Of a stretch of DNA of 64,000 nucleotides, positions 51,648 through 61,435 are shown one piece after another. Each line of letters begins with the position of its first letter. Positions within the stretch are counted from its first letter, which is position 1. Under the pieces are notes generated by a model, which was not told where the DNA came from, did not search any database, and saw nothing but the letters and a program-made list of their open reading frames with translations. Origin of the DNA: Lactobacillus sp. ESL0246 (GTDB taxonomy: Bacteria; Bacillota; Bacilli; Lactobacillales; Lactobacillaceae); contig NZ_REHC01000011.1 of NCBI RefSeq assembly GCF_003692965.1, forward strand, positions 1-64,000. Reading direction: 5' to 3'. The position numbers were made by a program, and so were the translations under genes.

Positions 51648-52523
51648 TTATTGTTTCTTAACTAAAATTGCCTTCAACTCATTTTCTGTAAACTGATACT
51701 TATTACCACAAAAATTACATGTTAATTCAGCCCCATGATCTTCTTTAATCATTTCTTGTAATTGGCTATTTTTTAATGTAGCTAAAATGTTGGTGTACTT
51801 TTTCTTTGAACAATCACATTTATAAGCGACATCATCTTTAGATAAAATTTTACAGTCGCTTCCTAAAATTACCTTAGCTAATTCTTCTGGCTTCATACCG
51901 TCTAAAAAGGCACTTGAAAGTGCTGGTAAATTATTAATCCTCTCAATTGTTGAACTAACTAGTTTGTCACTTGCTCCTGGCAAGGCTTGTAACATAAAGC
52001 CACTTGCTTCACCGATGGAATTATTAGGATTAACAAAAATTGATAAGCCGACTGCAGATGGTATCTGTTCAGATTTGGTCAAATAATATGCAACATCTTC
52101 AGCTATTTCACCGGAAACAATTGGAACTTGCCCTGTGTATGGTTTTTTTAATCCCAAATCTTTGGTTACTTCTAGCCAGCCTTGTCCAACAGCTGTTTTA
52201 ACATCAATATGTCCATTTTCCTTTGGCGGAAGTGCAATATGAGAATTTTTGACATACCCTTTAACCGTCAAATCTGACTTTGCAGTTACAACGGTTGGCC
52301 CCACAGGCCCATCACCAAGCAAGCGAACGGTTAATTCTTCTTTTTCAGTTAACTCAGCCCCAGCAAGAAGCACACCAGCAATTAACGTCCTTCCTAAAAC
52401 GGCGGACGAGGCAGACCATGTATCATGCCGCAAGTGGGCTTCTTGAACCAAGTTTTTTGCTGTAATTGTTAATAAACGTAAATTTTTGGTTTTGTCAATT
52501 GCTTTAACTAAATAATCGGTCAT
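51648..52523 (-). CDS. hslO: Redox-regulated chaperone Hsp33
   Basis: 291 residues. Substrate-binding N domain (TAKNLVQEAHLRHDTWSASSAVLGR, GDGPVGPTVVTAKSDLTVKGYV) and the C-terminal zinc switch CDC...CNFC (about 235-270), all four Cys present. It becomes an ATP-independent holdase when oxidation releases the zinc. It follows ftsH after a terminator. Confidence 0.96.
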   Translation of the reverse strand: MTDYLVKAIDKTKNLRLLTITAKNLVQEAHLRHDTWSASSAVLGRTLIAGVLLAGAELTEKEELTVRLLGDGPVGPTVVTAKSDLTVKGYVKNSHIALPPKENGHIDVKTAVGQGWLEVTKDLGLKKPYTGQVPIVSGEIAEDVAYYLTKSEQIPSAVGLSIFVNPNNSIGEASGFMLQALPGASDKLVSSTIERINNLPALSSAFLDGMKPEELAKVILGSDCKILSKDDVAYKCDCSKKKYTNILATLKNSQLQEMIKEDHGAELTCNFCGNKYQFTENELKAILVKKQ

Positions 52524-52533
52524 TATATTCTCC

Positions 52534-52562
52534 TAAAAAAATAGAGCCTCATTAGGCCCTAT
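52534..52562 (-). terminator. Terminator after ftsH
   Basis: On the minus strand ATAGGGCCT, loop AATG, AGGCTCTAT and a T-run: a 9-bp stem with one G-T pair, at 52541-52562. It begins 4 nt after a TAA (52566) that closes an in-frame extension of ftsH. Confidence 0.85.
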
Positions 52563-52637
52563 TGATTATTTGGCTTGCGGATCATCATCCGAAGCCGATT
52601 TGTTTTTATCTGAATCAGTATTAGTAGACTTGGAAAC

Positions 52638-54743
52638 TTATTGATCATTTTCACTAAATTTAGAAAAATCATTTTTTTCAGGGTTTTCAGGATTCTTCGC
52701 TTCAATTTCCTTATTCTTTTCTTCGGGTGACTCAACATGATCATCAGAAGTTAATTTATGATTTTCTTTCTTTTCAGCTGCTGCTTTGGCTTCCTCATAA
52801 GTTAGTGCTTGCGACTCACTCGGATATTCTTGTTCACTTTTTTCTGGCATTTTACCTGTCGTATAAAGCGACATTATTTGTTTTTCATCTAGTGTTTCAT
52901 ATTTAAGCAGTGCCTCTGCAATAATGCGGTGCTTTTCGCGGTTGTTCTTCACGATTTCCACCGCTTCTTGATGAGCTTCATCAAGTAATCCTTTAACTGC
53001 TTCATCGATCTTAGCGGAAGTTGCTTCACTATATGGCTTCAAACCGTAAGCGTTAGTTTCTCCTTCTTTTTCAAGTTCAACCATTCCTAATGAGTCAGTC
53101 ATACCATAATTGACAACCATGCTATGGGCTATTTGAGTTGCTTGTTCAAAATCATTGGATGCACCAGTTGATTGATCTCCAACAACAACCTCTTCACCAG
53201 CTCGACCACCCATTAAGCCAACAATTTGTTCCATTAACTGTTTCTTAGTTAATAAAAACTGATCATCTTTTGGCATCATTAAATTATAACCACCCGTACG
53301 ACCATGCGGAACAATGGTAACTTTACGAACTGTTCGCGAATCACTTAAAACTAAACCACAAATTGAGTGACCAGCTTCATGGAAAGCAACTCTTTGTCTT
53401 TCCTTTTGTGAAATCATACTATTTCTCTTTGCAGGACCAGCAATAACTCGATCTTCTGCTTCATCTAAATCCAAAGCAGTAATTTCATTACCATTACGTC
53501 TTGCAGCCAATAGAGCAGCTTCATTTAATAAGTTAGCCAAATCAGCACCAACAAATCCCGGAGTTTGTCGAGCAATTTCCTTGAGGTCAACATCATCTGC
53601 AAGCAGCATGTTCTTAGCATGAACACGCAAAATTGCTTCACGACCACGAACATCTGGAGAGCCGACTAAAATCTTACGATCAAAACGACCTGGCCTCAAT
53701 AAAGCAGGATCCAGAACATCTGAACGGTTAGTAGCTGCGATTACAATAACTCCTTCGTTGCCTTCAAAGCCATCCATTTCTACTAATAACTGGTTTAATG
53801 TTTGCTCACGTTCATCATTTCCGCCACCATTTGCATTTCCACCACGACGTCGACCTATTGCATCGATCTCATCGATGAAAATGATACTTGGTGCATTCTT
53901 TTTAGCGTTTGTAAACAAGTCACGTACACGGCTAGCACCGACACCAACAAACATCTCAACAAAATCCGATCCGGAAATTGAAAAGAACGGGACATTAGCC
54001 TCACCCGCAACAGCACGTGCTAATAATGTTTTACCAGTTCCTGGAGGACCTTCTAATAAAACACCTGATGGTATTTTGGCACCAAGTTTAGTAAATTTAG
54101 CTGGATTTTTCAAAAATTCAACTACTTCAACTAATTCCTGTTTTTCTTCTTCTTCACCAGCAACATCAGAAAATCGAACTTTATTTTTCTTTGGATCTTC
54201 AGGCTTAACATGCGAGCGTCCAAAGTTCATTATTCCGCCGTTGCCACCACGACCACCGCCACTTTGACTGATCATCATCCAGAGCATAACAATAAACAAA
54301 ATTGTCGGAACAAGCATAACAATTGTCGAGATCCAGTTACCAGACTGTGATTCGCCCTGTGTTGTTACTTTGGTGCCATTTCTCTGTGCTAGACTCTGAA
54401 CATTTTCTACGCTCGAATCATTTTGGAGCATAGTCGTAGAAAAGCGGGTTACATTTGACCCTGAATTTCCATTAAAGAAATCAAAGTTTTTTGACTGTGA
54501 TTTGCTGCTTTTTGCTGTTTTATAGCTTCCTGAAACGTTATATACACCGTTTGCAGGCTGAACGTTAAAGCTTTTAACTTTGCCTTGACGTAAATCGTTA
54601 ACAAATTCCGAATAGCTAATGTTCTCACTACTACCAGAATTATCCGATCCGCCAAGCGCCCAGTTGATTCCTCCTAGTAGTAAAAGGAAAACAACAATAT
54701 AGAACAAGCCGTTTGAAAACAGCCGATTCCGGTTATTCTTCAT
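52638..54743 (-). CDS. ftsH: ATP-dependent membrane zinc metalloprotease FtsH
   Basis: 701 residues from the ATG at 54743 with GGAGG 6 nt ahead (a TTG 15 nt upstream lies across that site). Two N-terminal membrane helices (about 10-30 and 130-150) flank an extracytoplasmic domain; AAA+ module with Walker A GPPGTGKT (about 225) and Walker [13 protein letters not shown]; zinc site HEAGHS (about 440) plus the downstream Asp ligand. It degrades misfolded and regulatory membrane proteins. The C-terminal acidic tail stops at TAA 52640-52638, yet the same frame stays open for 23 more codons of like composition up to 52566, next to the terminator. Confidence 0.96.
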   Translation of the reverse strand: MKNNRNRLFSNGLFYIVVFLLLLGGINWALGGSDNSGSSENISYSEFVNDLRQGKVKSFNVQPANGVYNVSGSYKTAKSSKSQSKNFDFFNGNSGSNVTRFSTTMLQNDSSVENVQSLAQRNGTKVTTQGESQSGNWISTIVMLVPTILFIVMLWMMISQSGGGRGGNGGIMNFGRSHVKPEDPKKNKVRFSDVAGEEEEKQELVEVVEFLKNPAKFTKLGAKIPSGVLLEGPPGTGKTLLARAVAGEANVPFFSISGSDFVEMFVGVGASRVRDLFTNAKKNAPSIIFIDEIDAIGRRRGGNANGGGNDEREQTLNQLLVEMDGFEGNEGVIVIAATNRSDVLDPALLRPGRFDRKILVGSPDVRGREAILRVHAKNMLLADDVDLKEIARQTPGFVGADLANLLNEAALLAARRNGNEITALDLDEAEDRVIAGPAKRNSMISQKERQRVAFHEAGHSICGLVLSDSRTVRKVTIVPHGRTGGYNLMMPKDDQFLLTKKQLMEQIVGLMGGRAGEEVVVGDQSTGASNDFEQATQIAHSMVVNYGMTDSLGMVELEKEGETNAYGLKPYSEATSAKIDEAVKGLLDEAHQEAVEIVKNNREKHRIIAEALLKYETLDEKQIMSLYTTGKMPEKSEQEYPSESQALTYEEAKAAAEKKENHKLTSDDHVESPEEKNKEIEAKNPENPEKNDFSKFSENDQ

Positions 54744-54829
54744 AAAAAACCTCCGCAAAGTTTCTAGAGATATACGAATAAAAGTTTATCACAAATTTCA
54801 TTAATGCTCTAATATTTTAAAATTTCTTA

Positions 54830-56086
54830 TCAATTATTGAGATAGACATAATATTTTTGTGAATCTGCTAGAACAAATTGATTAGAATACGTTTGCTCAA
54901 TAAAAATTGGCCTGCCTTCACCATATACTGTCAAACAGTACTGCCTTAACGCACTTGGAATTCCACTTTGAGCAAACTTTTTCTTACTTTTAACGTGTTG
55001 TCCACTTTTTAATAATAATTTTGTTCCATTAGTAAGCGAGCCAGCGCTTAAGACAATATTTTTAGCCGCATAAAATTCTCCTATTAGTGGATTTTTATGC
55101 CAACTTGTACTTATGAAAAAACTACGCTTTCCAAAAGAAAAACTCTGATCAAGTTGAATCAGCTTTGCCTTACTAAAAAAAGATACTTCACTTTTGAGTA
55201 AGTAAAAATAATCTTGATAGGTTATCAATTCAAAATTGGCCAAATTTTCATTTACACGAATATGCCAATTATGCCAAATAAAGGATTGCCAATAAAAAAT
55301 TTTCTCTTGAGCAGATAAGCTACATAAAGAATCACGTGTTATCCGATATGCTACACCTAAAAACTTCTCTGGTTTATTTAATTGAGTAAAATGCTTTTCT
55401 ATCAAGCTTGTCATTAAATTCAGCTGCTGACTAAAACGCAAAGCATTTTTACCAACCGCAGAGTTTTCTCTTTTTAAAAGTGGGACAACATTATGCCTTA
55501 ACCGATTGCGCAACACATCATCTTGATTATTTGTCTTATCAATAATAAACGCAATGTTTTTTTGATGATCATATTCTAGTAATTCAGTCTTTTCGATAGT
55601 CAATAATGGTCTGAGTAATAAGACATCATGAAAACCACTCACGGCTTGTAAACTGTTCATTTCGCGAGGATTACCCGAACGGATCAATTTAAGCAAGATG
55701 TTTTCTAATAAATCATCACAATGATGAGCAGTTAAAAGATAATCGCACATATTATCGCGGGCGACTTGCAATAAAAAAGTATAACGGTACTCTCGAGCAG
55801 CTTCCTCTATACCAGACTCAGGATGCAACTTTGTAGGCCACTTTTGCTTTACTAATTTAATTTTTTTTTGATGACAATACTTGCTAATTATCTCTGTTTC
55901 GTGGAAAGAATCTGAGCGTAGTTGATGGTCTAAATGAGCAGCAACTAATTTGAATTGATATTTTTTTTTGATGTCATTTAACATATCAAGAAGTGCCATC
56001 GAATCTGGACCACCACTAACTGCAACTACAAGGGTTTTACCACTCAATGGCAAAGACATTTTTTTAAAAAAAGTATCAATTTGCAT
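54830..56086 (-). CDS. tilS: tRNA(Ile)-lysidine synthase
   Basis: About 418 residues from the ATG at 56086, which overlaps the S1 gene by 11 nt; an upstream ATG (56131) is possible but would lengthen the N-terminus beyond the family norm. PP-loop SGGPDSMAL (about 25), HLDHQLR, and TAHHCDDLLENILLKLIRSG. It converts C34 to lysidine in the tRNA that reads AUA, making it essential. In Bacillus and many lactobacilli hpt follows; here ftsH follows directly. Confidence 0.93.
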   Translation of the reverse strand: MQIDTFFKKMSLPLSGKTLVVAVSGGPDSMALLDMLNDIKKKYQFKLVAAHLDHQLRSDSFHETEIISKYCHQKKIKLVKQKWPTKLHPESGIEEAAREYRYTFLLQVARDNMCDYLLTAHHCDDLLENILLKLIRSGNPREMNSLQAVSGFHDVLLLRPLLTIEKTELLEYDHQKNIAFIIDKTNNQDDVLRNRLRHNVVPLLKRENSAVGKNALRFSQQLNLMTSLIEKHFTQLNKPEKFLGVAYRITRDSLCSLSAQEKIFYWQSFIWHNWHIRVNENLANFELITYQDYFYLLKSEVSFFSKAKLIQLDQSFSFGKRSFFISTSWHKNPLIGEFYAAKNIVLSAGSLTNGTKLLLKSGQHVKSKKKFAQSGIPSALRQYCLTVYGEGRPIFIEQTYSNQFVLADSQKYYVYLNN

Positions 56087-56441
56087 AATCAACCAATTCT
56101 TGCTGTAATTTTTTGATCTTTTTTTCCCCATTCACCACAGTTTGGTTTAAAACTTGCAAAAAGTCTTCCTCCTTAGTAGTGGAAAATTTATTCGTGCGAT
56201 CAATTAGATCGGGATCATTGAGCCGCATCTTAGATAAATCAATTTTCCCTTTATAATTGTGTAAAATGACTACCCTAAGCGGTTCTCCAACTTTATATCG
56301 GGTCCTTTCACGAAACCAGTTATCACCAAAATCACTATGGTGAACCAGCCCTGAAATATTTGGGGGTAAAGTAACAAAAATACCCAAATCAGTAATTTTA
56401 TTAATCACACCGGTTACGCGCTGTCCAACTTGATATCTCAT
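56076..56441 (-). CDS. yabR: S1-domain RNA-binding protein (YabR-like)
   Basis: 121 residues, one S1/OB fold (YQVGQRVTGVINKITDLGIFVTLPPNISGLVHHSDF) then a basic helical tail. Known as the general-stress-like S1 protein between divIC and tilS in Firmicutes. It overlaps divIC by 4 nt and tilS by 11 nt. Function is poorly defined. Confidence 0.88.
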   Translation of the reverse strand: MRYQVGQRVTGVINKITDLGIFVTLPPNISGLVHHSDFGDNWFRERTRYKVGEPLRVVILHNYKGKIDLSKMRLNDPDLIDRTNKFSTTKEEDFLQVLNQTVVNGEKKIKKLQQELVDYAN

Positions 56442-56815
56442 TGACCTTGATCTGTTCCTTCCGGTAAATTATAAATTGTTTCATTAGGCTTAGAATATAA
56501 AAACTTCGAACGAATAAGTTTAGTTACATATTCTGGATCTTTCAAATCATCCCGCTTAACTGTTAAACTACGTTTTTCTTCATTAATTTGATTAAGGGAC
56601 TTTTTAGAGGTCTGTACTTGCTGTTTTATTTGCTTGGTTTGAGCACAAGTTTGCACAATCTGAAAGCTTAAAATCGCGAATAAAATTACAAAAACAGCAA
56701 CGATTCGATTACACCGAACACGATGTATTTCTTTTTCTCTTTTTATCTGCTTTTGTTTTAAACGTGCCACCTGTTCTTCAGAACTAAGCGAGTTATAAAT
56801 ACGTGGTCCCTTCAT
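56438..56815 (-). CDS. divIC: Septum formation initiator DivIC
   Basis: 125 residues: cytoplasmic basic N-terminus, one membrane helix (about 38-60), then an extracytoplasmic coiled coil (KQIKQQVQTSKKSLNQINEEKRSL) and the DivIC/FtsL tail DPEYVTKLIRSKFLYSKPNETIYNLPE. Part of the FtsL-DivIB-DivIC divisome complex. Overlaps yabR by 4 nt. Confidence 0.92.
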   Translation of the reverse strand: MKGPRIYNSLSSEEQVARLKQKQIKREKEIHRVRCNRIVAVFVILFAILSFQIVQTCAQTKQIKQQVQTSKKSLNQINEEKRSLTVKRDDLKDPEYVTKLIRSKFLYSKPNETIYNLPEGTDQGQ

Positions 56816-56896
56816 GATTTTAATCCTCTATTACTAAAACAATACCTTTTTTATTATAACAATGCTAATAATAAAAGTCATTAAAGAATCCCATTT

Positions 56897-57139
56897 TTAA
56901 TCAATTAGTTCGTATAGTTCACTAGCTTCTGCCTTTTTTGTCGTTTCTCTAATATTGCATACCTTTGCCTTAACTTCTCTTGAACCGTACCCAACAATTA
57001 TTTCATCGCCAATTTTAACGTCATAACTTGACTTAACCACTCGATCATTAACTTTAATTCTGCCCTGATCTGCCATTTCTTTTGCAATTGGGCGTCTTTT
57101 AACTAGGCGTGAAATTTTTAAAAACTTATCAATTCTCAT
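56897..57139 (-). CDS. rqcP: S4-domain ribosome quality-control factor RqcP
   Basis: 80 residues, a single S4 RNA-binding domain (MRIDKFLKISRLVKRRPIAKEMADQGRIKVND). The Firmicutes family (YabO/Hsp15-like) holds peptidyl-tRNA on 50S subunits while RqcH adds Ala tails. In the usual place between mfd and divIC, 11 nt after mfd. Confidence 0.92.
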   Translation of the reverse strand: MRIDKFLKISRLVKRRPIAKEMADQGRIKVNDRVVKSSYDVKIGDEIIVGYGSREVKAKVCNIRETTKKAEASELYELID

Positions 57140-57150
57140 TTTTACTTCCC

Positions 57151-60100
57151 CTATCTTTGAATAATATTTCTAGCAGCCTTCATAAAAATAGTAAGCTCAT
57201 TAACTAATTGCCGCTGATATATTTTTTCTGATACTGTTAATAAAACAACTAGTCTTTTTTGAGGTGTTAAATTAATCCGTGCTTTTAACGAAACATGCTC
57301 GAGTGCTTTAAAAATATTCGGCCCCTCAAGTTCTTTACTTGCGGATTTTTGAAATTCGACTTTTACCTGTTGCCCTTGTTTGATAATCCGTGCAACTTGG
57401 GCTAAATCTGCTTCAAGTTTTAAATTTGAAATTGCTAGCAAATTTTCAACAGGCTGTGGATAATCACCAAAACGGTCAATCAATTCATCTTTAATTTGTT
57501 CAATTCTATCTAGATCGGCCTCTTTTATTTTTTTATAAAATTCAATTTTTTCTTCTTGATCACTAATATAATCATTTGGAATATATGCCTCTAAACCCAA
57601 ATCAATCTCCGCATTACTTTTTTGGATTTTCTTTTTGCCCTTTCGCACCTGAATTGCATCTGCCAACATTTGTGAATAAAGATCGTATCCTACACTATCA
57701 ATAAAGCCGTGCTGTTGGGCTCCAAGCATGTTTCCAGCACCCCGAATTGATAAATCACGCATCGCTATTTTAAAGCCTGAACCCAGTTCAGTAAAATCAC
57801 GTATTGCATCTAATCTTTTTTCACCAATTTCTGTTAAAGCCTTATTAGGTTGATATAAAAAGTAGGCATAAGCTAATCTTGCACTTCGTCCAATTCGTCC
57901 ACGGAGCTGATAAAGTTGACTCAAGCCATAATGGTCCGCATCTTCAATAATCATTGTATTAACATTAGGCATATCTATTCCAGTTTCAATAATCGTCGTT
58001 GTAACAAGTACATCAAATTCTCGGTTTAAAAAACGATAGAGAATATCTTCCATTTGGTTTTTACTCATTCGACCATGAACACTCGCAATCTTAGCTTTCG
58101 GTAAAAGTTGCTGTAACTTTATAACAACTTCATCAATATCGTTAATTCGATTATGCAAGTAAAAGACTTGTCCATCACGTTGCATTTCACGCAAACAAGC
58201 ATCCTTAACAACGCTTGGCAATTCTTCCATTACATAAGTTTGAATTGGAAAGCGATTTGATGGTGGCGTTTCCATTACTGACAAATCCCTTACTCCTACC
58301 ATTGACATGTGCAAAGTTCGCGGAATAGGGGTCGCAGTAAGTGTTAAAACATCAATATTAGCCTTTAATTCTTTTATCCTTTCTTTATGTTTTACCCCAA
58401 AACGTTGTTCTTCATCTACTATTAAAAGCCCTAGATCCTTAAAGTGAACATCTTCTGATAATAATCGATGTGTACCAACAACCAAATCTATTTTGCCTTG
58501 TTCAAGATCAGATGTGATTTTTTTTGCTTCAGCAAGTGTTTGAAAGCGCGATAAAACTGCATAATTAACCGGAAAATTCTTAAATCGATCTTGAATAGTT
58601 TCAAAATGTTGTTCAGCCAAAATTGTAGTCGGCACCAGAAATGCCACTTGCTTATTACTTTCAATTGCCTTAAAGGCTGCTCGCAGTGCAACCTCCGTTT
58701 TACCAAATCCAACATCCCCTACAAGAAGGCGGTCCATCGGTTTAGCTTTTTCCATGTCTTGCTTAATTTCTTTAATTGAACGTAATTGATCTGCCGTTTC
58801 AACATATGGAAAAGCATCTTCAAATTGACGCTGTAAATCATCATCTTTAGGGTAAGCAAACCCTTTTTCTGATTCTCGTTTAGCGTATAATTCAATTAAA
58901 TCATCTGCAATATCTTCAACTTTAGATTGTACCTTGCGCTTAGTCTTAGCCCATTCACTACCGCCTAATTTATTAATATGTGGCTTCTTACCCTCAGAGG
59001 CCACATATTTTTGCACTAACTTCAATTGATCAGCTGGCACAAAAAGTTGATCGCCATGCTGGTAAGTGATCGTTATGTAATCTCTCTTCGTACAGTTATT
59101 TTCAAGAGTCTTAATTCCTTCAAACCGACCAACCCCGTGATTAACGTGGACAACATAGTCACCCGGTTTCAATTCTGTATAGTTACGTAGTCGCTGAGCG
59201 TTTTCTAATGTCTTAATTCGCCGCTGTTGATGGATAGGCTTATTAAAAAGCTCGCGTTCAGTTAAATAGACCAAATTATTGTTAGGTAAGCTAAATCCAT
59301 TAGCAAAATAATTAACTACAATTTGACTTTGTTGCTCAATCAAGTTATTACTGTCAACTACCGGAATATCCATACCAAATTCTGCTAAAGTTTGACTAAT
59401 TTCACGTGCGCGTTGCGAATTATCAGCTTGTAGAATTACAGTTTGACCTTTCTTTTGATAGGTCTCAATCTCTGATTTAATAAGTGGCATCTGACTAAAA
59501 AACTGTTCAGGTTGCCTTGTAGGCCAATCAAAAAGTTGTCCCAGTTGTATATGACCAATACCCCTTTGAAAAAGTGAAAAGTAAAGATGATGATGCTTAT
59601 CCTTTAACCAATTTTGGTAAAAATCTGTGCGCAACTCCTGTCCTGGCAACATTGCACCTACTTTTAACTCATCATCAATAAAAGCTGCATTTTGCTCGTT
59701 CACCGTCTTAAGCGACTGGTCAATTAATGCCCAATCATCAAGAACAATCACACCATCTGAACGTAAATATTCCAGTAAATTGCTTGGATGTTCAATTAAA
59801 AAATCCACTAAAAACGAATAATTTTGAGGTAGACTTTGTTTTAACAAATCATCCAATACTGGTTCAAAGTGATTCTTGACAATTTCTTGTGGCGCCGGTG
59901 CATCAGACATCGCTAATTCGATTTTACTTGCTGCATTCTCAAGAGCGGCTTGAGTAAAAACTCGATCCTGTGCTGGACTAATAGTTACACGTTCAATAAT
60001 ATCTTGGCTTCGCTGACTAGCCAAATCAAGATTTTTAATTGTATCAATTTCGTCACCAAAAAATTCCATTCGCAAAGGAAGTTCACGATCCAAAGGATAA

Positions 60101-60642
60101 ATATCTAAAATATCGCCACGTAAAGCGAATTCTCCTGGTTTAGCCACTAAATTTTCGCGCTGATAACCAGCATTGCCTAGCCAATTCGTTAACGAAGTTA
60201 ATTCAAATTCCTTGCCTGCTTGAAATTGACGCTTAGCAACTGCATAATCGCTAGGATCTGACAACTTATATTGTAATCCTTGCGGTGTCGTAACCACTAT
60301 TCCTTTTTTACGACTAAGCAAAAAATTTAATGCCTGAATTCTACTACTTAATTCATCAGGCGAACTAACAGCAGATTGTGTTGCAATTGTAGCATCAAGT
60401 GAAAAAATTTGAACACTATTATCTGGCATAATTCTGCTTAATTCATTAAATATTTTTTGGGCTTTGTTTTCATTTTCTTCTATTAAAATTAATGGTTTAT
60501 CAAGGTATGCTACAATCTGACATAAAAGCAGATTAAAAGCACCGGCATTAGCACCCGTGATTAAAGAGTTTTTTACTTTAGCAATTTTGATAATAAAATC
60601 TGTTAGCGATTGATCTTTCTCAATTAAATTGGTTAAATGCAT
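57151..60642 (-). CDS. mfd: Transcription-repair coupling factor Mfd
   Basis: 1163 residues. UvrB-like N region, the RNA-polymerase interaction domain starting KPGDYVVHVNHGVGRFEGI (about 495), DEAD-type motor with Walker A GDVGFGKTEVALRAAF (about 645) and DEEQRFGVKHKER, helicase C part (ETGIDMPNVNT, QLRGRIGRS), and the C-terminal D7 TRCF domain. It removes stalled RNA polymerase at lesions and calls the Uvr system. 2 nt after pth. Confidence 0.98.
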   Translation of the reverse strand: MHLTNLIEKDQSLTDFIIKIAKVKNSLITGANAGAFNLLLCQIVAYLDKPLILIEENENKAQKIFNELSRIMPDNSVQIFSLDATIATQSAVSSPDELSSRIQALNFLLSRKKGIVVTTPQGLQYKLSDPSDYAVAKRQFQAGKEFELTSLTNWLGNAGYQRENLVAKPGEFALRGDILDIYPLDRELPLRMEFFGDEIDTIKNLDLASQRSQDIIERVTISPAQDRVFTQAALENAASKIELAMSDAPAPQEIVKNHFEPVLDDLLKQSLPQNYSFLVDFLIEHPSNLLEYLRSDGVIVLDDWALIDQSLKTVNEQNAAFIDDELKVGAMLPGQELRTDFYQNWLKDKHHHLYFSLFQRGIGHIQLGQLFDWPTRQPEQFFSQMPLIKSEIETYQKKGQTVILQADNSQRAREISQTLAEFGMDIPVVDSNNLIEQQSQIVVNYFANGFSLPNNNLVYLTERELFNKPIHQQRRIKTLENAQRLRNYTELKPGDYVVHVNHGVGRFEGIKTLENNCTKRDYITITYQHGDQLFVPADQLKLVQKYVASEGKKPHINKLGGSEWAKTKRKVQSKVEDIADDLIELYAKRESEKGFAYPKDDDLQRQFEDAFPYVETADQLRSIKEIKQDMEKAKPMDRLLVGDVGFGKTEVALRAAFKAIESNKQVAFLVPTTILAEQHFETIQDRFKNFPVNYAVLSRFQTLAEAKKITSDLEQGKIDLVVGTHRLLSEDVHFKDLGLLIVDEEQRFGVKHKERIKELKANIDVLTLTATPIPRTLHMSMVGVRDLSVMETPPSNRFPIQTYVMEELPSVVKDACLREMQRDGQVFYLHNRINDIDEVVIKLQQLLPKAKIASVHGRMSKNQMEDILYRFLNREFDVLVTTTIIETGIDMPNVNTMIIEDADHYGLSQLYQLRGRIGRSARLAYAYFLYQPNKALTEIGEKRLDAIRDFTELGSGFKIAMRDLSIRGAGNMLGAQQHGFIDSVGYDLYSQMLADAIQVRKGKKKIQKSNAEIDLGLEAYIPNDYISDQEEKIEFYKKIKEADLDRIEQIKDELIDRFGDYPQPVENLLAISNLKLEADLAQVARIIKQGQQVKVEFQKSASKELEGPNIFKALEHVSLKARINLTPQKRLVVLLTVSEKIYQRQLVNELTIFMKAARNIIQR

Positions 60643-60644
60643 AG

Positions 60645-61211
60645 TTAATTATATTTATTCATTAAAAACTGGCTGCTTTTTCCCATAATAAAATCTGTAA
60701 TTACATCACAGCTAGAGGCAAAAGCAATATCCATAATCTTTCTTTGCTCCGCATTAAACGGTGATAATACCCAAGAAATAACACTTGCTTGCGTTGCATT
60801 ATCGGGATGCTTAATTCCAATTTTTAGACGATTAAAATTAGTCGTCCCTAAATCTTGTATAATGCTCTTAATACCATTATGCCCCCCGGACTTTCCATTT
60901 GCACGAATACGGATTTTACCAAGTGGCATATCCATATCGTCATGAATAATTAAAATATTTTGCGGCTCAATCTTGAAAAAACGAGCGAATTGTGCAATTG
61001 AGCGACCTGAATCATTCATAAAAGTTTGTGGTTCTAGTAAAATTACATCTTCACCATTAATTACCAGTTTGGTATATTTACCTTCAAATTTCTGTCGATC
61101 AAGAATCAGAGAATGCTGGCTCAAATAATAATCAATAGCCATAAAACCGGTATTATGTTTGGTACCATCATATTTTCTACCTGGATTGCCCAGACCTGCA
61201 ATTATTTTCAT
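60645..61211 (-). CDS. pth: Peptidyl-tRNA hydrolase
   Basis: 188 residues with GLGNPGRKYDGTKHNTGFM carrying the catalytic His (about 20), MNDSGRS, HDDMDMPLGKIRIR and GGHNGIKSI. It frees tRNA from peptidyl-tRNA that drops off the ribosome. First gene of the pth-mfd-rqcP-divIC-yabR-tilS unit. Confidence 0.98.
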   Translation of the reverse strand: MKIIAGLGNPGRKYDGTKHNTGFMAIDYYLSQHSLILDRQKFEGKYTKLVINGEDVILLEPQTFMNDSGRSIAQFARFFKIEPQNILIIHDDMDMPLGKIRIRANGKSGGHNGIKSIIQDLGTTNFNRLKIGIKHPDNATQASVISWVLSPFNAEQRKIMDIAFASSCDVITDFIMGKSSQFLMNKYN

Positions 61212-61241
61212 TAGATATCCCCTTATTTTTAGTCGTAGTTA

Positions 61242-61250
61242 ATAATAGCA
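61242..61250 (-). promoter_or_regulatory. Extended -10 promoter of the pth operon
   Basis: TG-C-TATTAT on the minus strand (61250-61242), about 30 nt ahead of pth, with a TTGAAT block at 61267-61262 that is too close to be an ideal -35. Confidence 0.5.
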
Positions 61251-61390
61251 CATCCTAGTCTATTCAAATTCACTAACTATTTACACTTTAATATTACTAA
61301 GTAAAAAATACTTTTTTATTTGACTAGCAAGTGCTAAACTCTATTTATCAACTTTTTAATTTTAATGTTTATTTAATCCTGACTTATTAT

Positions 61391-61399
61391 GATATACTA
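61391..61399 (+). promoter_or_regulatory. Extended -10 promoter of the CBS-ACT gene
   Basis: TG-A-TATACT upstream of the GGAGG site, the same nine bases as ahead of the S66 peptidase locus near 7960. The RNA start would fall about 30 nt before the ATG. Confidence 0.5.
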
Positions 61400-61435
61400 A
61401 TTGGGATTATTCAATACTACTATGGAGGCAGTCTA

